From: Tetracentron sinense
Taxonomy: Eukaryota > Streptophyta > Magnoliopsida > Trochodendrales > Trochodendraceae
Assembly (NCBI GenBank): GCA_015143295.1
Contig: CM026568.1
Span: forward strand, 18,358,607-18,422,606
Direction of reading: 5' to 3'
Length of the DNA: 64,000 bases
Each line of letters opens with the position of its first letter. The stretch's first letter is position 1. A program made the position numbers and the translations under genes. Under the pieces are notes generated by a model. The model was not told where the DNA came from, searched no databases, and was given only the letters and a program-made list of their open reading frames with translations. Below are positions 1 to 11,943 of this stretch, piece after piece.

Positions 1-155
1 TCATCATTACCGTTTCGGAATTTAAAACGCTTTATATCTCTGACGGTTACTCTCTCTATGTGAAACGTCAATCCTGCCACCACTCTTTCCAGCTTCGACA
101 CAGGTGTACGGCTCTGATGGAGGGTATTCTTGTCTTTTCCTTTCTCTGAGGTATC

Positions 156-163
156 TATAAAAA
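156..163 (+). promoter_or_regulatory. TATA box of the antisense extra ORF
   Basis: TATAAAAA lies 255 bp upstream of the ATG at 418. It is followed by a pyrimidine-rich leader (about 190-415) typical of a plant 5' UTR. It suggests that the extra ORF is, or was, transcribed from its own promoter on the plus strand, opposite to the retrotransposon around it. No transcript evidence is available. Confidence 0.5.
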
Positions 164-417
164 TCCCTCTGGGTTGCTTCGTTTCACTTATCTCACCATT
201 GAAGTACTGTTACTCTGCCTCGTTTGCGTCTCAAGCGAAAGTTCAAGCTCTCTTCAGGCTCTCTCGTTTTTCTCTTTGTGGTACGCTCTTATTCCTTTTC
301 TAACTGTCTTTATTGATTCTTCTTCTCTCTCTTTCTCTGCTTCTTTTTCTCCTTCTTTATCGTCAGTCTGCCTATCCTTTTCTTACCCACTGTTCATTGT
401 TCCGTTTCCCTCAATCC

Positions 418-2851
418 ATGGCTGCCGAGATCCCCATAGAATCCATTAGGCTAGATGAAGTTAGAGGCCAAACCGAAAATGAGACTAGTTGCACTGGTAG
501 CGCACCGTATGGTGCCTACATCGAGAAATCTTCCGCCGTATGCAAACAATTAGCATATCTTAACCATTTTAGGGAGCGTTTCGCATTCCCTTCCCACGTC
601 AACCTTCATTTCAAAAGGGAAGACGCCCATATTGACAAACGATCAGCCTGTATCGTTGTCTACCTTTCCCAACTCGAAGCTGGTCTTCAATTTCCTCTTC
701 ATCCCGTCCTGGACGAAGTCCTTTCCACTCTACACCTTGCCCCAGGGCAAATGCACCCCAGCTTCTACAAATATATATCTATGATGATTAAATTCATCAA
801 GGAAGGATACCCTATAGAAGCTAGACACCTCTTCCACTTCTACCACGCCGTCAGATGCCGAGGTACTGACGATGGCCCCTTTAACTATTATTCCTGGAAC
901 AAGAAGCCGTTGTACCCAGACCTCGTCTCAGGCATCCTGGACAGAGAAAGAGGGTGGAAGGCAACTCCCTTCGTTGTCTCTGGGAGCTGGAAGGCAGAGA
1001 CTTCCACTGTGCCCAATGTTTTCCAAGATAAACCAGGTAACACAATACCGTTATCCGTTGTCCGTTGTACATTACTTCTTCTGTCTCTTCATCTCAGCGT
1101 CCGTTGTCAGTTACTTTTGTTCATCCTGCTTACTTTCGTTGTCTCACACTTTTGTTTCTATTCTTTGCAGTTGAAGGGAAGAAACTCCCGTTCAAAAAAC
1201 TTGCGCCCGAAGAGGAAAGTCTTCTTACAAACATCAAGCGAGTACGAGGTGGGGAGTTCATCCGGTGGACGCCACTACCGCATGATACTTGGAGTCTCTT
1301 CAGTAGCTCGAACCCGTCTTCACAAAGGCAACAAGGCACCTCCTCCTCTTCACCCGCAGTTGAGCCGAGCTCGGAAGAAGAAATGGCCAGCACCAACCCT
1401 CCTGCGCTGATCCGAAAGCCAAGGACAACTCGTCCTGCAACTGCGCTGCCTCCTCTTCCACCTCCTCCAAAGACAGTTCCCTCTACAACGGGAGCGACAC
1501 CTTCCGAGCCGAAACGGAAGATTCTTACCCAGGCCTAGTTCGAGGCCAGAAAGAAAAGAAAAGAGGAACAGCGCCGTGAGAAGGACAATGCACGTGCTGC
1601 CACTCCTTCTCCTTCTGCTCCTGCAACACACCAAGGAGCTAAGGCTGCAATGGGAACGCTTGTAGCCAGCACAATACCTGCTGCTACTCAAGCTGTGGCT
1701 GTCCCAATTGCTTTGAGCTCCGCGATGGTCACCGTTGCCACAACAGAGACGACCACATCACGCCTGCCCATTGGAGCACCACCGTCAGAGGACATAGACT
1801 GGTCACCCGACTTCACGCGTTTCGGGAGGCCCACCGTTAACGACTCGGTGCAGACCTCGGAGAAGGTTGTTAGGGCCTTGACCCACTCCATGAGACTTCC
1901 CCAGGACATTGCTGATGCTGGCAAGATGTCCTTGCCCCAGGTCTCTTATACAGCCTGCCAGTCCGTGGCCTCGGTATGACTTCAGCCCTTTCTCCCCTAT
2001 TTACTTGTTCAATTCTCGTTGTGATATACTAATGTTCCTGATCTTTCGTATTATAGCTGAACGTCCTCCTCCACGAGTTATGCGATCGTAGTACCTACCA
2101 CTAAAATCACCTCAAAGACTCCATCAGCTACTGGCAAGGAAGGACTGAGGCGCTGGAGAGAACTCTGGCCGAGGATCGACTCAAGATTGAGTTCGACCTG
2201 TCTCAAGCCCGAGCCGAAGTGGTACGGGTGGAGGAGAAGTTCATTGCTGCCTTCAAGGGGCAAGAGAAGGCAGAACGCGAAGCTCGAGCAGCCAAGGAGG
2301 GAGAAAAGAAAGCCAAGCAAGAAGTGGAGAACGCCGTTCTCCGAATTAGCGAGTTGGAGCTCGTCTCCCAGGCTCTGAGCAGATAACTTGAGGAAGCTGA
2401 AGCAGCGAGTGCGACACTGATGGAGGAGCTCGAGGAAGCCAAAAAAGCTGAAGGGGCCATCGAGCAGACAGTGACCACGAGACTGCAACAACACTATCAG
2501 TCTCAGCTGGATACTCTTCTCGACGAGGATAGGGCAGAGACCGAGAAGAAGGTGATCAACATGCTCCGCCAACAAGGTCGTCTAAAGGAGGACAACGAGG
2601 AGGACGTGACTACCTTCTCCGAGCTCCAGAGCAAGGATGTCATCGACCTCGACAATGAGACCGAAGTCGAAGAAGCTGAGAAGCCACACCCCCTCGAAGG
2701 CCCTGCACCTCTTCCAACTGAACCATACTTTGAGCCAGCTACTCCTGAAGCTCCTCCTGTTGCCGAAGATCCTCCCGTTGCCGCGAAAGCTACTGATGCT
2801 GCTGATCCTACTGTCTCCCCTACTGCTGTCCCTGCTGCTGCGGAAACTTGA
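418..2851 (+). pseudogene. Antisense extra ORF of a Tat-type Gypsy element ('putative plant transposon protein' family)
   Basis: This three-exon gene model has exons 418-1036, 1171-1973 and 2057-2851. Both introns are GT-AG (134 and 83 bp) and both keep the reading frame. The ATG at 418 has good context (ccATGG). Exon 1 encodes a globular domain of about 205 residues (start MAAEIPIESIRLDEV) resembling the plant family called putative gypsy-type transposon protein (I recall Pfam Transposase_28, PF04195). Exon 2 is Pro/Ser/Thr-rich. Exon 3 is a long Glu/Lys/Ala-rich coiled coil followed by an acidic Pro-rich tail. The frame is broken by TAG at 1536, TAA at 2102 and TAA at 2384; each could derive from a Gln codon by one C-to-T change. 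It is antisense to the surrounding gag-pol, as known for extra ORFs of Retand/Grande-like Tat elements. Its function is unknown, and it is probably no longer expressed as a full protein. Confidence 0.7.
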
Positions 2852-3302
2852 TTTCTTCTCTCCTTCTTACTGAAACTTTCGTAATGCATTCTCTTTCTCC
2901 CCATGTGATGGGGCTTATCTGTACGTTACCCAGCAATGGGTTTCTCTAAATGAATGAGCAATCTCTCTTTCTTTTCTTTGCACCTTTCTTTACTTTTTGT
3001 AGTGTAACTGGAATTTACGGAGCTCGCACAACGTATGCATACAAGAAAGAATATAACATAAGTGTATGGATATGTTTTACGGATCATAGAATCAGACATA
3101 ATCATAATAGCTCACAACGTAGGCACTTGAGTGTATGTAAATGAATCTTCTTCGTAATGATTGATGCACACATCGAACAAAGCACTCTGAATCATACACA
3201 CAACAGAAACATACACACAACGGAAAAGAGAAATATGCCTAGATACGTCGTTATGTAGTTCACTGTGAATGTAATCTGAAAAATAAAATTCCATAAGATG
3301 AA
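2852..3302. other. Non-coding spacer of the Tat element
   Basis: No ORF or motif of note is visible between the extra-ORF stop and the solo LTR. The last five bases, 3298-3302 (ATGAA), are the left target-site duplication of that LTR. Confidence 0.5.
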
Positions 3303-5592
3303 TGTAAGCACCCTATTTTTGCACCCCCTATCCCTCTTCCCACTTCTTCAAATGCTCCAAGGTTTACCCAAGGCCCAAGCCCATTTGGCCAAACTTGTAC
3401 CCAAACAACTCAATCAAGCCCAATTACTTAATTCCATTACCCAAGCCCAAGTAGCCAAGCCTAATTACCCAATTGTCTTAGGCAAAACTCAATTGCTTTA
3501 GTGAAAGCCTAATTACCATAGGCCAAGCCCAATTGCCATAGTTAAAGTCCAATAACCATAACCCATGACCCATCTACTAACAACCCATGATCCATAAGGT
3601 CTAATCCACATACCCACATCCATTCAACCCATATCCAAGACCCACTAACCTAAGTCCACTTTCCACTTTCTTACAAAAGACCTTTTATTTTTTTTCAAAC
3701 CCCAAATAGTCCCATTTTAATGTTTACACACCTTTTTGACCACCCAATCATCTCTCACCAAGTACACACCTTTTTGACTAACCAATCACCTCTCATACTC
3801 CCTTACACCTCTTACAACTCATTCTTACACCTCTTACAAAACAATTAATTCTCTTACACTCCTTTTGACCACCCAATCACCTGTCATCAAGTACATACCT
3901 TTTTTATTACCCAATCACCAACCACATCAATTTTGACCAACCAATCACCTTCCTTCTTCTCACCCAACCCTCTATTTATCACCAAATTGCCACAACCCAT
4001 TGAAACCTCTATAAATACAAGACCCTCACAAGCCATTTCTTTCACCTCCAAAATCTCAAGTGGAAACCCTAGCTCTTCCTCCTCTCACCCCTTTTATTTC
4101 TTTTTAGCCTTGAAGAAAGTTAGAAGAAGCCAAGGTTTAGAGTGTGTAGAGAATTCTAGGAGTAAAAGCCTAGAGTTCTTCACTAACTCTCTTCCTTTGT
4201 GGACTCTAAAAACTCATCACCCCTTGGAGCATTGGAGAAGTAGTCTTGGAGGAGTAGGCACTCTTCCTTTTATTCTTTATCTTCTTCTTTAGTTCATATC
4301 TTTTTTTTATATTTGTAGTCCTCTTCTAGAATAATTTGGGAAGACCTTTCTTTTCTCAAGTTTAGTTGGGTCTCTCTACACCAATCTAATGGTGTAGAGG
4401 GACCCCACCCCAAAAGAAAGGAGATGTTCTTTTCTCTCGTGTAAATATTTCTTTCTTTCATATGTACCCACTAGTGTTGATATGGGTAGGCCCATAGAGA
4501 GTGGAAGCTAAAGCTATACCTCTCTTTTTTATTTTGTTTCTTCATTTTGATTCTAGTCCTTCTTCTAGAATCATTTGGGAAACTCATCATCACTCTAATT
4601 TTCATAGTTGAATCTCATTACATCATTCATAATGGTGTAAAGGGACTACATTAAAGGGGAGATGATGAGTTTTCATTTCTTTTTTTTTCATGTTCTATTT
4701 TGAATGGATAAATGATAACTTAAGGACCTAAGGACTTAAAGAGGACTTTATCCAAAATGTCTCATATCAAAGACAATGGTATTTGATTTATTATCAACAC
4801 CAATCCAACAAAATAGGTGTTGGCAATAGACCATACTATTCACAATGCACACCCCTCTTTATGTCCTAAATATAATCTTTTAGCCTAACTTTTCCTTAGC
4901 CTTTCTCTTGAATTAAATTTGACTTTAGTTAAGTTTGCCAAAATCTCACCTATATGAAAATCCAAAAAAAAACATGATAAAATCTCAAAATACCAAAAAC
5001 ATTATAAAATCTCAAAATACCAAAAAAAATCTAAAAATACCAAAAGACCAAAAACATGCTTGCTAGATCTTGGTTAGCCTACTCAACCATGGTTAACACC
5101 CTTCTAACCGCGGTTAGACCTAGACCTTGCACTTGACCAACCCGGTCAACTAAACCCTAGCCCCTAGGCTAGACCCTTGACCACCTTATGCACACACACA
5201 CACACCCTTAGCCTTGGCACGGGCTCATGTGCCAGAACTACGCTCGGTCTAATCTCACCCCAATGTGAGTACGTAGGCAACCCAACCCGGGTTCGACCCT
5301 AGCCAATCTAGCTTTCTTTCTTTCTTGGATTAGCATTTAATTAAACATTTAAACATTTTAATTAATATTGAGATTAAATTTGGCTTAAATTTAGGGAGTA
5401 GGTAACCATTACAAAATGGGGGTCTTGGGATGCCTAACACCTTCCCCATGACTTAATCGAACCGCTTACCCTAACTCTAATAGACCATTTGCCTTATCCA
5501 AATCAATCCGGGACCTATCCCTAAGAATGAATAGGTGGCGACTCTTAGTCAAACCACAAATGTGAAAGTGGGTAGAAAAATCCATGCTCACA
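3303..5592 (+). mobile_element. Solo LTR, copy 1 (large, Ogre-like family), TSD ATGAA
   Basis: The 2290-bp sequence begins TGTAAGCACCCTATTTTT and ends CATGCTCACA. It is flanked by a perfect 5-bp duplication, ATGAA (3298-3302 and 5593-5597). It has a TATA box (TATAAATA, 4010-4017) and no internal coding region. A second copy lies inverted at 7676-9742. The start TGT(a/c)AGCACCCTATTTTT and the size recall Ogre/Tat LTRs; that family name is from memory. The ORFs inside it (for example around 3933-4292) are not genes. Confidence 0.85.
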
Positions 5593-5624
5593 ATGAACAT
5601 AAAGTAACTCAGTTTAGAGATGCT

Positions 5625-5691
5625 TGCTCAGAGGATGTCATTAGGATAAGCCACTGGATTTGCTCAGATGACATCCTTAGGATAAGCCACT
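5625..5691. repeat. 31-bp direct repeat in the Tat 3' region
   Basis: Two imperfect copies (5625-5655 and 5661-5691) share TTAGGATAAGCCACT and the start TGCTCAGA. They lie in the otherwise featureless 3' non-coding stretch 5598-5885 of the Tat element. Confidence 0.6.
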
Positions 5692-5885
5692 AGTATCTCG
5701 TTGTGAATATGTTGTTCAAGCGAAATTTTATTCGAATTTGCAAAACATTCACAATATTACACTGATGTTCCAGACAACATATTGACGCAAATGCTCACGT
5801 AATAACACCGGAAAACTCTTTATTGTAACAACTCATTTATTCACCACAGATTCTATTGAAAGAATTACCTCAGGTTCATAATGTT

Positions 5886-6981
5886 TCAGGATTTTTGGAT
5901 GAGATTACCTTGTAGATCTTTCAAGTAGCAAGCTCCAGGACTCCCCAATCGTTCTACGATATAAGGTCCTTCCCAATTAGGTCCCAACTTGCCACTGTTA
6001 ATCTCCCTGGTATTCTGGAATACTTTTCGGAGAACGAGGTCTCCGACCTGAAGGACTCTTTGCTGTACCTTTCGGTTGTATGCCTTCCTTAGCTGTTGCT
6101 GGTATCTCCTCATCTGAATGCTGGCATCTTCTCGCTTTTCTTCTAACAAGTAGAGGTGAATGGCCATGAGCTCAATGTTCTTGTCTTTCTCTCCACTCTT
6201 CTTCTTGCTATGCCAAGAGCGTATTGTGGGTAAGCTAATCTCAGTAGGAATGACAGCTTCCATGCCATAAGCCAAAGAGAAAGGTGTTTCGTTTGTAGGA
6301 CTTCTCGGTGTCGTCCTATATCCCCACAATACGTTGTACAGCTCGGTAGTCCATTTCCCCTTCGAGTCTTCCAATCTTCTCTTCAAGGCGTTCAATATAT
6401 TTTTATTAGCTGCTTCAGTCAAGCCGTTCCCCTGAGGATAATATGGAGACGAGAAAATATGTTTGATCTTTAGTTTACTACAAAACTCTACAATGATATG
6501 ACCTGTGAACTGTTTCATGTTGTCAGTGATAATGGACCGAGGTATGCCGAACCTACAGACGATATGCTCCCACATGAATTTCTTCACTTCTTGTTCTCTG
6601 ATACGAGTAAGGGGAACGGCTTCAATCCAACGAGAGAAGTAATCAGTTGTCACGAGGAGAAAGATGAGATTCCCTAGTGCCTTGGGGAAAGGCTCCACAA
6701 TACCAAGGTTGAGAGACAGTGTTAAGTTCTTGAGCTGGAGCATGAATTAAACGAGCATATCGTTAACACTGACTGCACTTCTTAACATACTTCTGAGCAT
6801 CAGCTTGCATGTAAGGCCAGAAGTATCCTTGTCCCAGGGCTCGATGAGCTATCGTTCTCCCCCCTGAATGTATGCAACAAATCCCTTCATGAAGCTCAGC
6901 AAGAATCCTCTCCACATCTACAGGATGAACACACTTTAACAAAGGTCCTCCGAAAGACTTTTTATATAACTCTCCCTGCAC
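5886..6981 (-). pseudogene. Gypsy (Tat) integrase, broken
   Basis: This is the C-terminal part of pol. Residues from 6981 carry the zinc-binding HHCC region ending CSQC, followed by TAA (6760s) where related elements have Gln. A short deletion and frameshift follow near 6745. The catalytic core runs from 6743: the first Asp is in VTTDYFSRW, the second in ITDNMKQF, and the Glu in GLTEAANKNIL, so the D,D,E residues are still present, although the usual DNG has become DNM. The GPY/F-type motif (LGPNWEGPYIV) is near the end, and there is no chromodomain, as expected for Tat. Integrase inserts the cDNA into the genome. The two broken frames cannot give a working enzyme. Confidence 0.85.
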
Positions 6982-7011
6982 CAGGACATAACGAGGTGCC
7001 TTGAACTGGAT

Positions 7012-7675
7012 TTATCTTGACTCTTTTGCAGTGATAGAAAGAACTCCATCTTTCAAGTAGGCCGTCAACCCTGTCATCCAACTTGGTACTGGATTAACAA
7101 AACATACCTCCCGCTGCGACTGGAATGCTATCGAAGGATATTCTTTGTATTCCACAAGGATGGCCTTGGGTTCATCAGACTGTATCATGGAAGCGAGATA
7201 AGCTAGAGCATTAGCATGCTTATTCTCATTTCTTCGGGTATGCTTGATCTCCACAACGGTGAATGCTTCACACTGCAAACGAATGAGTGCAGTATACTGT
7301 TTCATTCGATCATCCTTGCATTCATAGTCTCCATTCACCTGATTTACTACAAGCTGCGAATCACAAAAAACCCTCAATCTAGAGACCTGCAGCTCGTGTG
7401 CACTCTGCAAGCCAAACAGCAATGCTTCGTACTCAGCTTCATTGTTGAAGGCAGTAAACCCAAGACGTAACATCTTCTGTACTTTTATGTTCTCCGGACT
7501 AATTAGCACAACACCAAGTCTTGAACCACTCGAGTTAGAAGATCCATCTACGTAGAACAGCTAATCAACCCACCTTGAAGATTTATCTCCATCTACACTG
7601 ATATCTTCGTTGTTAACTTCATCAGGGAGCTCACGAAGATCAGCAATCACCTCCTCTGCTTCCTCCACAGGGAAT
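7012..7675 (-). pseudogene. Second (archaeal-type) RNase H domain of the Tat polyprotein
   Basis: This domain after RT-RNase H is the hallmark of the Tat lineage. Visible motifs are YVDGSSNSSG (first Asp), FNNEAEYEALL (Glu), VFCDSQLVV (second Asp) and ENKHANALAYLAS. In the last, the usual catalytic Asp (ADALA) is Asn, codon AAT at 7212-7210. A TAG (plus strand 7561-7563) interrupts the frame just before the first motif. The solo LTR at 7676-9742 separates this part from the upstream RT part. It presumably once helped degrade the RNA template. Confidence 0.8.
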
Positions 7676-9742
7676 GTGAGCATGGGATTTTCTAACCCAC
7701 TTTCACAATTATATGTTTTGACTTGAGTCGCCACCTATTCATTCTTAGGGATAGGTCCCGGGTATTTGTTTGTTTGGATAAGGCAAATGGTTTAATCAGA
7801 GTTAGGGTAAGTGGTTCGGTTAAGCCCTGAGGAAGGTGTTAGGCACCCCAAGACCCCCGTTTTATAACTGTTACCTACTCCCTAAACTTAAGCCAATTAT
7901 AATCTCAAAGTTTAATTAGAATGTCCAAAGTTTTTAAGTGAGTGCTAATCCAAGAAAAATAGAAAGCTAGATGGCTAGGGTCGAACCCGAGTTGAGTTGC
8001 CTACGTACTCACATGGTGAGATCAGACCGAGCGTAGTTCTGGCACATGAGCCCGTGCCGAGGCTAGGGGGGAGTGTGTGTGTGCATAGGATGGTCAAAGG
8101 GTCTAGCCTAAAAGGCTATGGTTTAGTTGACATGTTTTTGAATTTTCATATAGGTAAGGTTTTGACAAACTTAACTAAAGTCAAATTTAGTCCAAGAGTT
8201 TGGCTAAAAGATTATAGTTTAAGACATAAAGAGGGATGTGCCTTATGAATAGTAAATGGTCTATTACCAACACCTATTTTGTTGGATTGATGTTGATAAT
8301 AGATCAAATACCATTGTCTTTAGTATGAAACATTTTTAAGAATGTCCTCTTTAAGTCCTTACACCATCATTTATCTTAAGTCCTTAAACCATCACCTACC
8401 CATTCAACATAGAACATGAAGAAAAAATAAAGAAATGAAAGAAAATGAAAACTCATCCTCTCCCTTTTAAGGTGGTTCATTTACACCATTATTAATGATG
8501 TAATGTTGCTCTAAAGAATGTTAGGGAGGGGATGAGCTTTCACAAAAAATTCTAGAAAGAGGACTAAAATCTCAAAAGAAAATAAAATGAAAAAGAGAGG
8601 TATAGCTTTAGCTTCCACTCTCTATGGGCCTACCCATATCCACACTTGTGGGTACATAAAAAAGAAGAAAATATGTACATGGAAAGGAAAAGAAAAAAGG
8701 GAGCATCTCCTTGCCTTTGATATGGGGTCCCTCTACACTATTAGATTGGTGTAGAGAGGCCCAACTATGCTTGAGAAATGAGAAATCAAGAAGAGAGAAC
8801 CAAATAAGAAAAAAGATAAAAAAAGAAGAGAAAATGAAAGAAGGAGTGCCTACTCCTCCAAGAATTCTCCTTCAATGCTCCAAGTGGTAGGGTTTTAGAA
8901 TCCACAAAGGAAGAGAGTTAGTGAAGAACTCTAAGCTTTTAGTCTTAGAATTCTTTCCAAACTCTAAACCTTAGTTTCTTCTCCCTTCTTCAAACTCAAG
9001 AGAAACACAAGTGGGTGGGAACCTTCTAGGGGTCTTGAGGGATGGATCTAAGGAGCTAAGAGATTGGTATTTATAGGAAAACTAAGAGGTTGGGTTGTGT
9101 CTTTTACATGGGGGATAAAAGGAGCTAGTGGGTAAAGACTTGAGTGTTGTAAGGTGAGTTGATAGATTGAGTGTTGTAAGGAGTGTAAGAGAGTTGATGG
9201 TTGAGTATTGTAAGGGGTGTAAGAGAGTTGGTGGGTTGAGTGAACTATGAGTTATATGGGTATGGGTTCTAGGATATAGGGTGGGTGGATATGGATATAT
9301 GGATTAGGTATTATGGATCATGAGTTATTAGTAGATGGGTCATGGGTTATGATTATTGGACTTTGACTATGACATTTGGGCTTGGGCTATGGAAATAGGC
9401 TTTGGCTTAGGCAATTGGGTGATTGGGTATTTGGGCTTGACTACTTGGGTTGGGTAATAAAATTAGGTAATTGGGTTTGATTGAGTTGTTTAGGTATAAG
9501 TTTGGTCAAATGGGCTTGGGCCTTGGGTATACCTAGGGCTTACTAAGGTTAGGCTAGGGCTACCTAGGGTTTGGGTTTAGGACTACCTAGGGTTAAGCTT
9601 AGGGTTAACTAGGGTCTTAACTAGGGTTTAGTCCTATGGTTAAGGGTTTACCTAGGGTTTGGAACTAGGGTTGATCTAGGGTTTGGACCATAGCTAAATT
9701 AATTAACCACGGTTAAGGGGGTGTAAAAATAGGGTGCTGACA
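7676..9742 (-). mobile_element. Solo LTR, copy 2, inserted in pol, TSD GGGAA
   Basis: The 2067-bp inverted relative of the LTR at 3303-5592 starts, on the plus strand, TGTGAGCATGGG and ends GGGTGCTGACA. Perfect 5-bp duplications GGGAA (7671-7675, 9743-9747) prove insertion into the Tat pol gene, between the RNase H motif ending SDFP and the downstream second RNase H. The TATA box is TATTTATA (9069-9076, read on minus). The part 9530-9690 is a degenerate tandem array of CTAGGGTT-like units. Confidence 0.88.
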
Positions 9743-11853
9743 GGGAAGTCAGAAAGGAATCCTGCCATTGCTTGCCCCTTCTCTGAACTTCTCGCTCTAT
9801 ACTGAATATCAAACTCACTCAGAGCCACAGCCCACTTCGACATCCTTCCCGCCAACTCGGGTCGTCCCAACACGACTTTCAAAAGATACATTGTGATGAC
9901 AACGATAGTATGAGCATGAAAGTAAGGACGAAGCTTTTCAGCAGAAAAGACAAGAGCAAGACACACCTTCTCGAGCTTGCTATAATTACATTCTGCCTTA
10001 AGAAAAGTTTTGCTGATGAAATAAACAGGCTTCTCGACGTCGCCACAACACCTGACCAGGACGGAGCCAATGGCCTGCTCTGAGACAGAAAGATAAAGAT
10101 ACAAGACTTCACCTGGCTCAGGGACGGAGAGAATAGGAGCTGAGCCTAAATACTCTTTCAAAGTAATGAAAGCTTGAGAACACTCTGGCGTCCACGCAAA
10201 AATAGAATCCTTCCTCAGGAGCTCAAAGAGGGGTTTACAACGATCAGAAGACTTGGAGATAAATCGATTGAGTGCAGCGATACGCCCTATTAACTTCTGG
10301 ATCTCCTTCTTCGACTTGGGCTCCGGCATGTCTAGCAGAGCTCGAATTTGAGCTGGATTAGCTTCAATACCCCGCTGGCTCACAAGATATCCCAAGAATT
10401 TACCAGAGGTAACTCCGAAAGTACACTTCTCTGGATTTATCTTCAAATTGAAAGTTCTCAGAATAGAGAAGGGCTCAACAAGATCCATCACAAGGGTATT
10501 CCGAAGTCGTCTCTTCACAACGATATTATCAATGTAAACTTCAACCGATTTGCCGAGGAGTAGCCCAAACATGAGATTCATCAGACGCTGATACGTAGCA
10601 CCGGCATTCTTCAGACCGAAAGGCATAACACGATAACAGAACAAGCCACACTCTGTAATGAAAGTGGTCTTCTCTTGATCTTCTTCCGTCAGGAGGATTT
10701 GATTGTAGCCCGAATAACCATCCATAAATGATAACATTTCATGGCCAGCAGTGGCATTGATGAGCCGGTCAATCCTTGGCATAGGGAAAAAGTCATTGGG
10801 ACATGCTCTATTGACACCAGTGAAGTCAATGCAAACTCTCACCTTCCCATTCTTCTTGGGTACTGCTACTACATTAGCTATCCAGTCAGGATACTGCACT
10901 TCTTGGATGAACCCAAACTGGATTAGCTTGTCTATCTCTTCATTCACTGCATCATGATAGGCAGGGGTCGGTCTCCGAGGTTTCTGCTTCACCGGAGGGA
11001 CAGCAGGGGGGTCAACATTGAGGTGATGACAAATAATGCTCGGATTTACGCCCGTCATATCTTTGTGCGACCATGCAAAGACATCAAGGTTCCTCTTCAA
11101 GAATTCTAGCAGCTCGCCCTCTTCGTCCGTTGTCAAGCTCGTCCCGATCTGCAACACCTTTGGCTCTTCTTCCGTTCCCAAATTGACTGCCTTCGTGGGC
11201 TCAACGGAAAGTCTGCACAACGTGGCCTCCAAGCTCTCTCCCACAACGGAGTCGACCTGTAATTGCTATTTGGGCACAACGGAAGGAGAGAGATCACACT
11301 TTTGCGACGCCAACTGATCCCCTCTGATCTCCTAGGGACCGTCCTGCGTCGGGTATTTCAACACCTGATAGTACGAGGAGGGAACAGCCTTCATCTCGTG
11401 GGTCCACCATCGACCCAAAATCGCGTTGTAAGGCAATGGAGTATCCAGAACGGAAAATCTGGTTTGTAGGACAATGGGTCCCGCCACAACGGGTAAGACG
11501 ACGTCGCCTAACGGTTTCATCGAACTGCCATCAAACCCAAACAGCGGGGTCTGAGCAGAGATGAGAACGGACGGATCCAACTTCATCTGAGTGAAAGCAT
11601 GAAGATACAAAATATCTGCCCCACTCCCGGAATCCACGAGCACCCTTTTGATGTCGAAATCTCTTATTCTCATGGTAAGAACAAGAGCATCATAATGAGG
11701 CCGGATTACCGTTGCCAAATCATGATCAGCGAAAGTAAGCTCTTGTCCCATGCTTCTTCCAGGCATCTGCACCTGACAAACCTCAGCTTCATGAGACATC
11801 TTCCTCGTCTTTGCTCTGAAATCTCTCTCCACGTCCTCCTCTATTGCTCGCAC
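9743..11853 (-). pseudogene. Tat-lineage Gypsy protease, reverse transcriptase and RNase H
   Basis: One reading frame carries protease and RT, interrupted by TAG at 11334-11332 and 11268-11266. The aspartic protease core is VLVDSGSGADILY, and the typical GRWWTHEMKAVPSSYYQVLKYP region follows. RT motifs are RVCIDFTGVNRACPNDFFPMPRID, FMDGYSGYNQI and VMPFGLKNAGATYQRLMN. The catalytic YxDD box reads YIDN (10536-10525), so the second catalytic Asp is lost. The first RNase H/connection domain (LYLYLSVSEQAIGSVL) is degenerate, as is usual in Tat elements that carry a second RNase H. The frame then runs into the solo LTR at 9742. The enzymes would process the polyprotein and make cDNA; this copy is inactive. 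Confidence 0.9.
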
Positions 11854-11943
11854 TCGGCAAATGACGTTGATAGTGCCTAAAGGGGCTCCCCCTCGTCCTC
11901 CTCCACTGGTACTTGGATTATTGGCAGGCTCTCCTGCACGAGG

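Noticed and set aside
313-1410. Long ORF read as one 365-residue protein
   Set aside because: Its second half runs through the 134-bp intron in the wrong frame; the spliced model joins the conserved segments better.
3933-4292. 119-codon ORF
   Set aside because: It lies wholly inside the solo LTR at 3303-5592, is Ser/Pro/Phe biased and has no counterpart in the other LTR copy.
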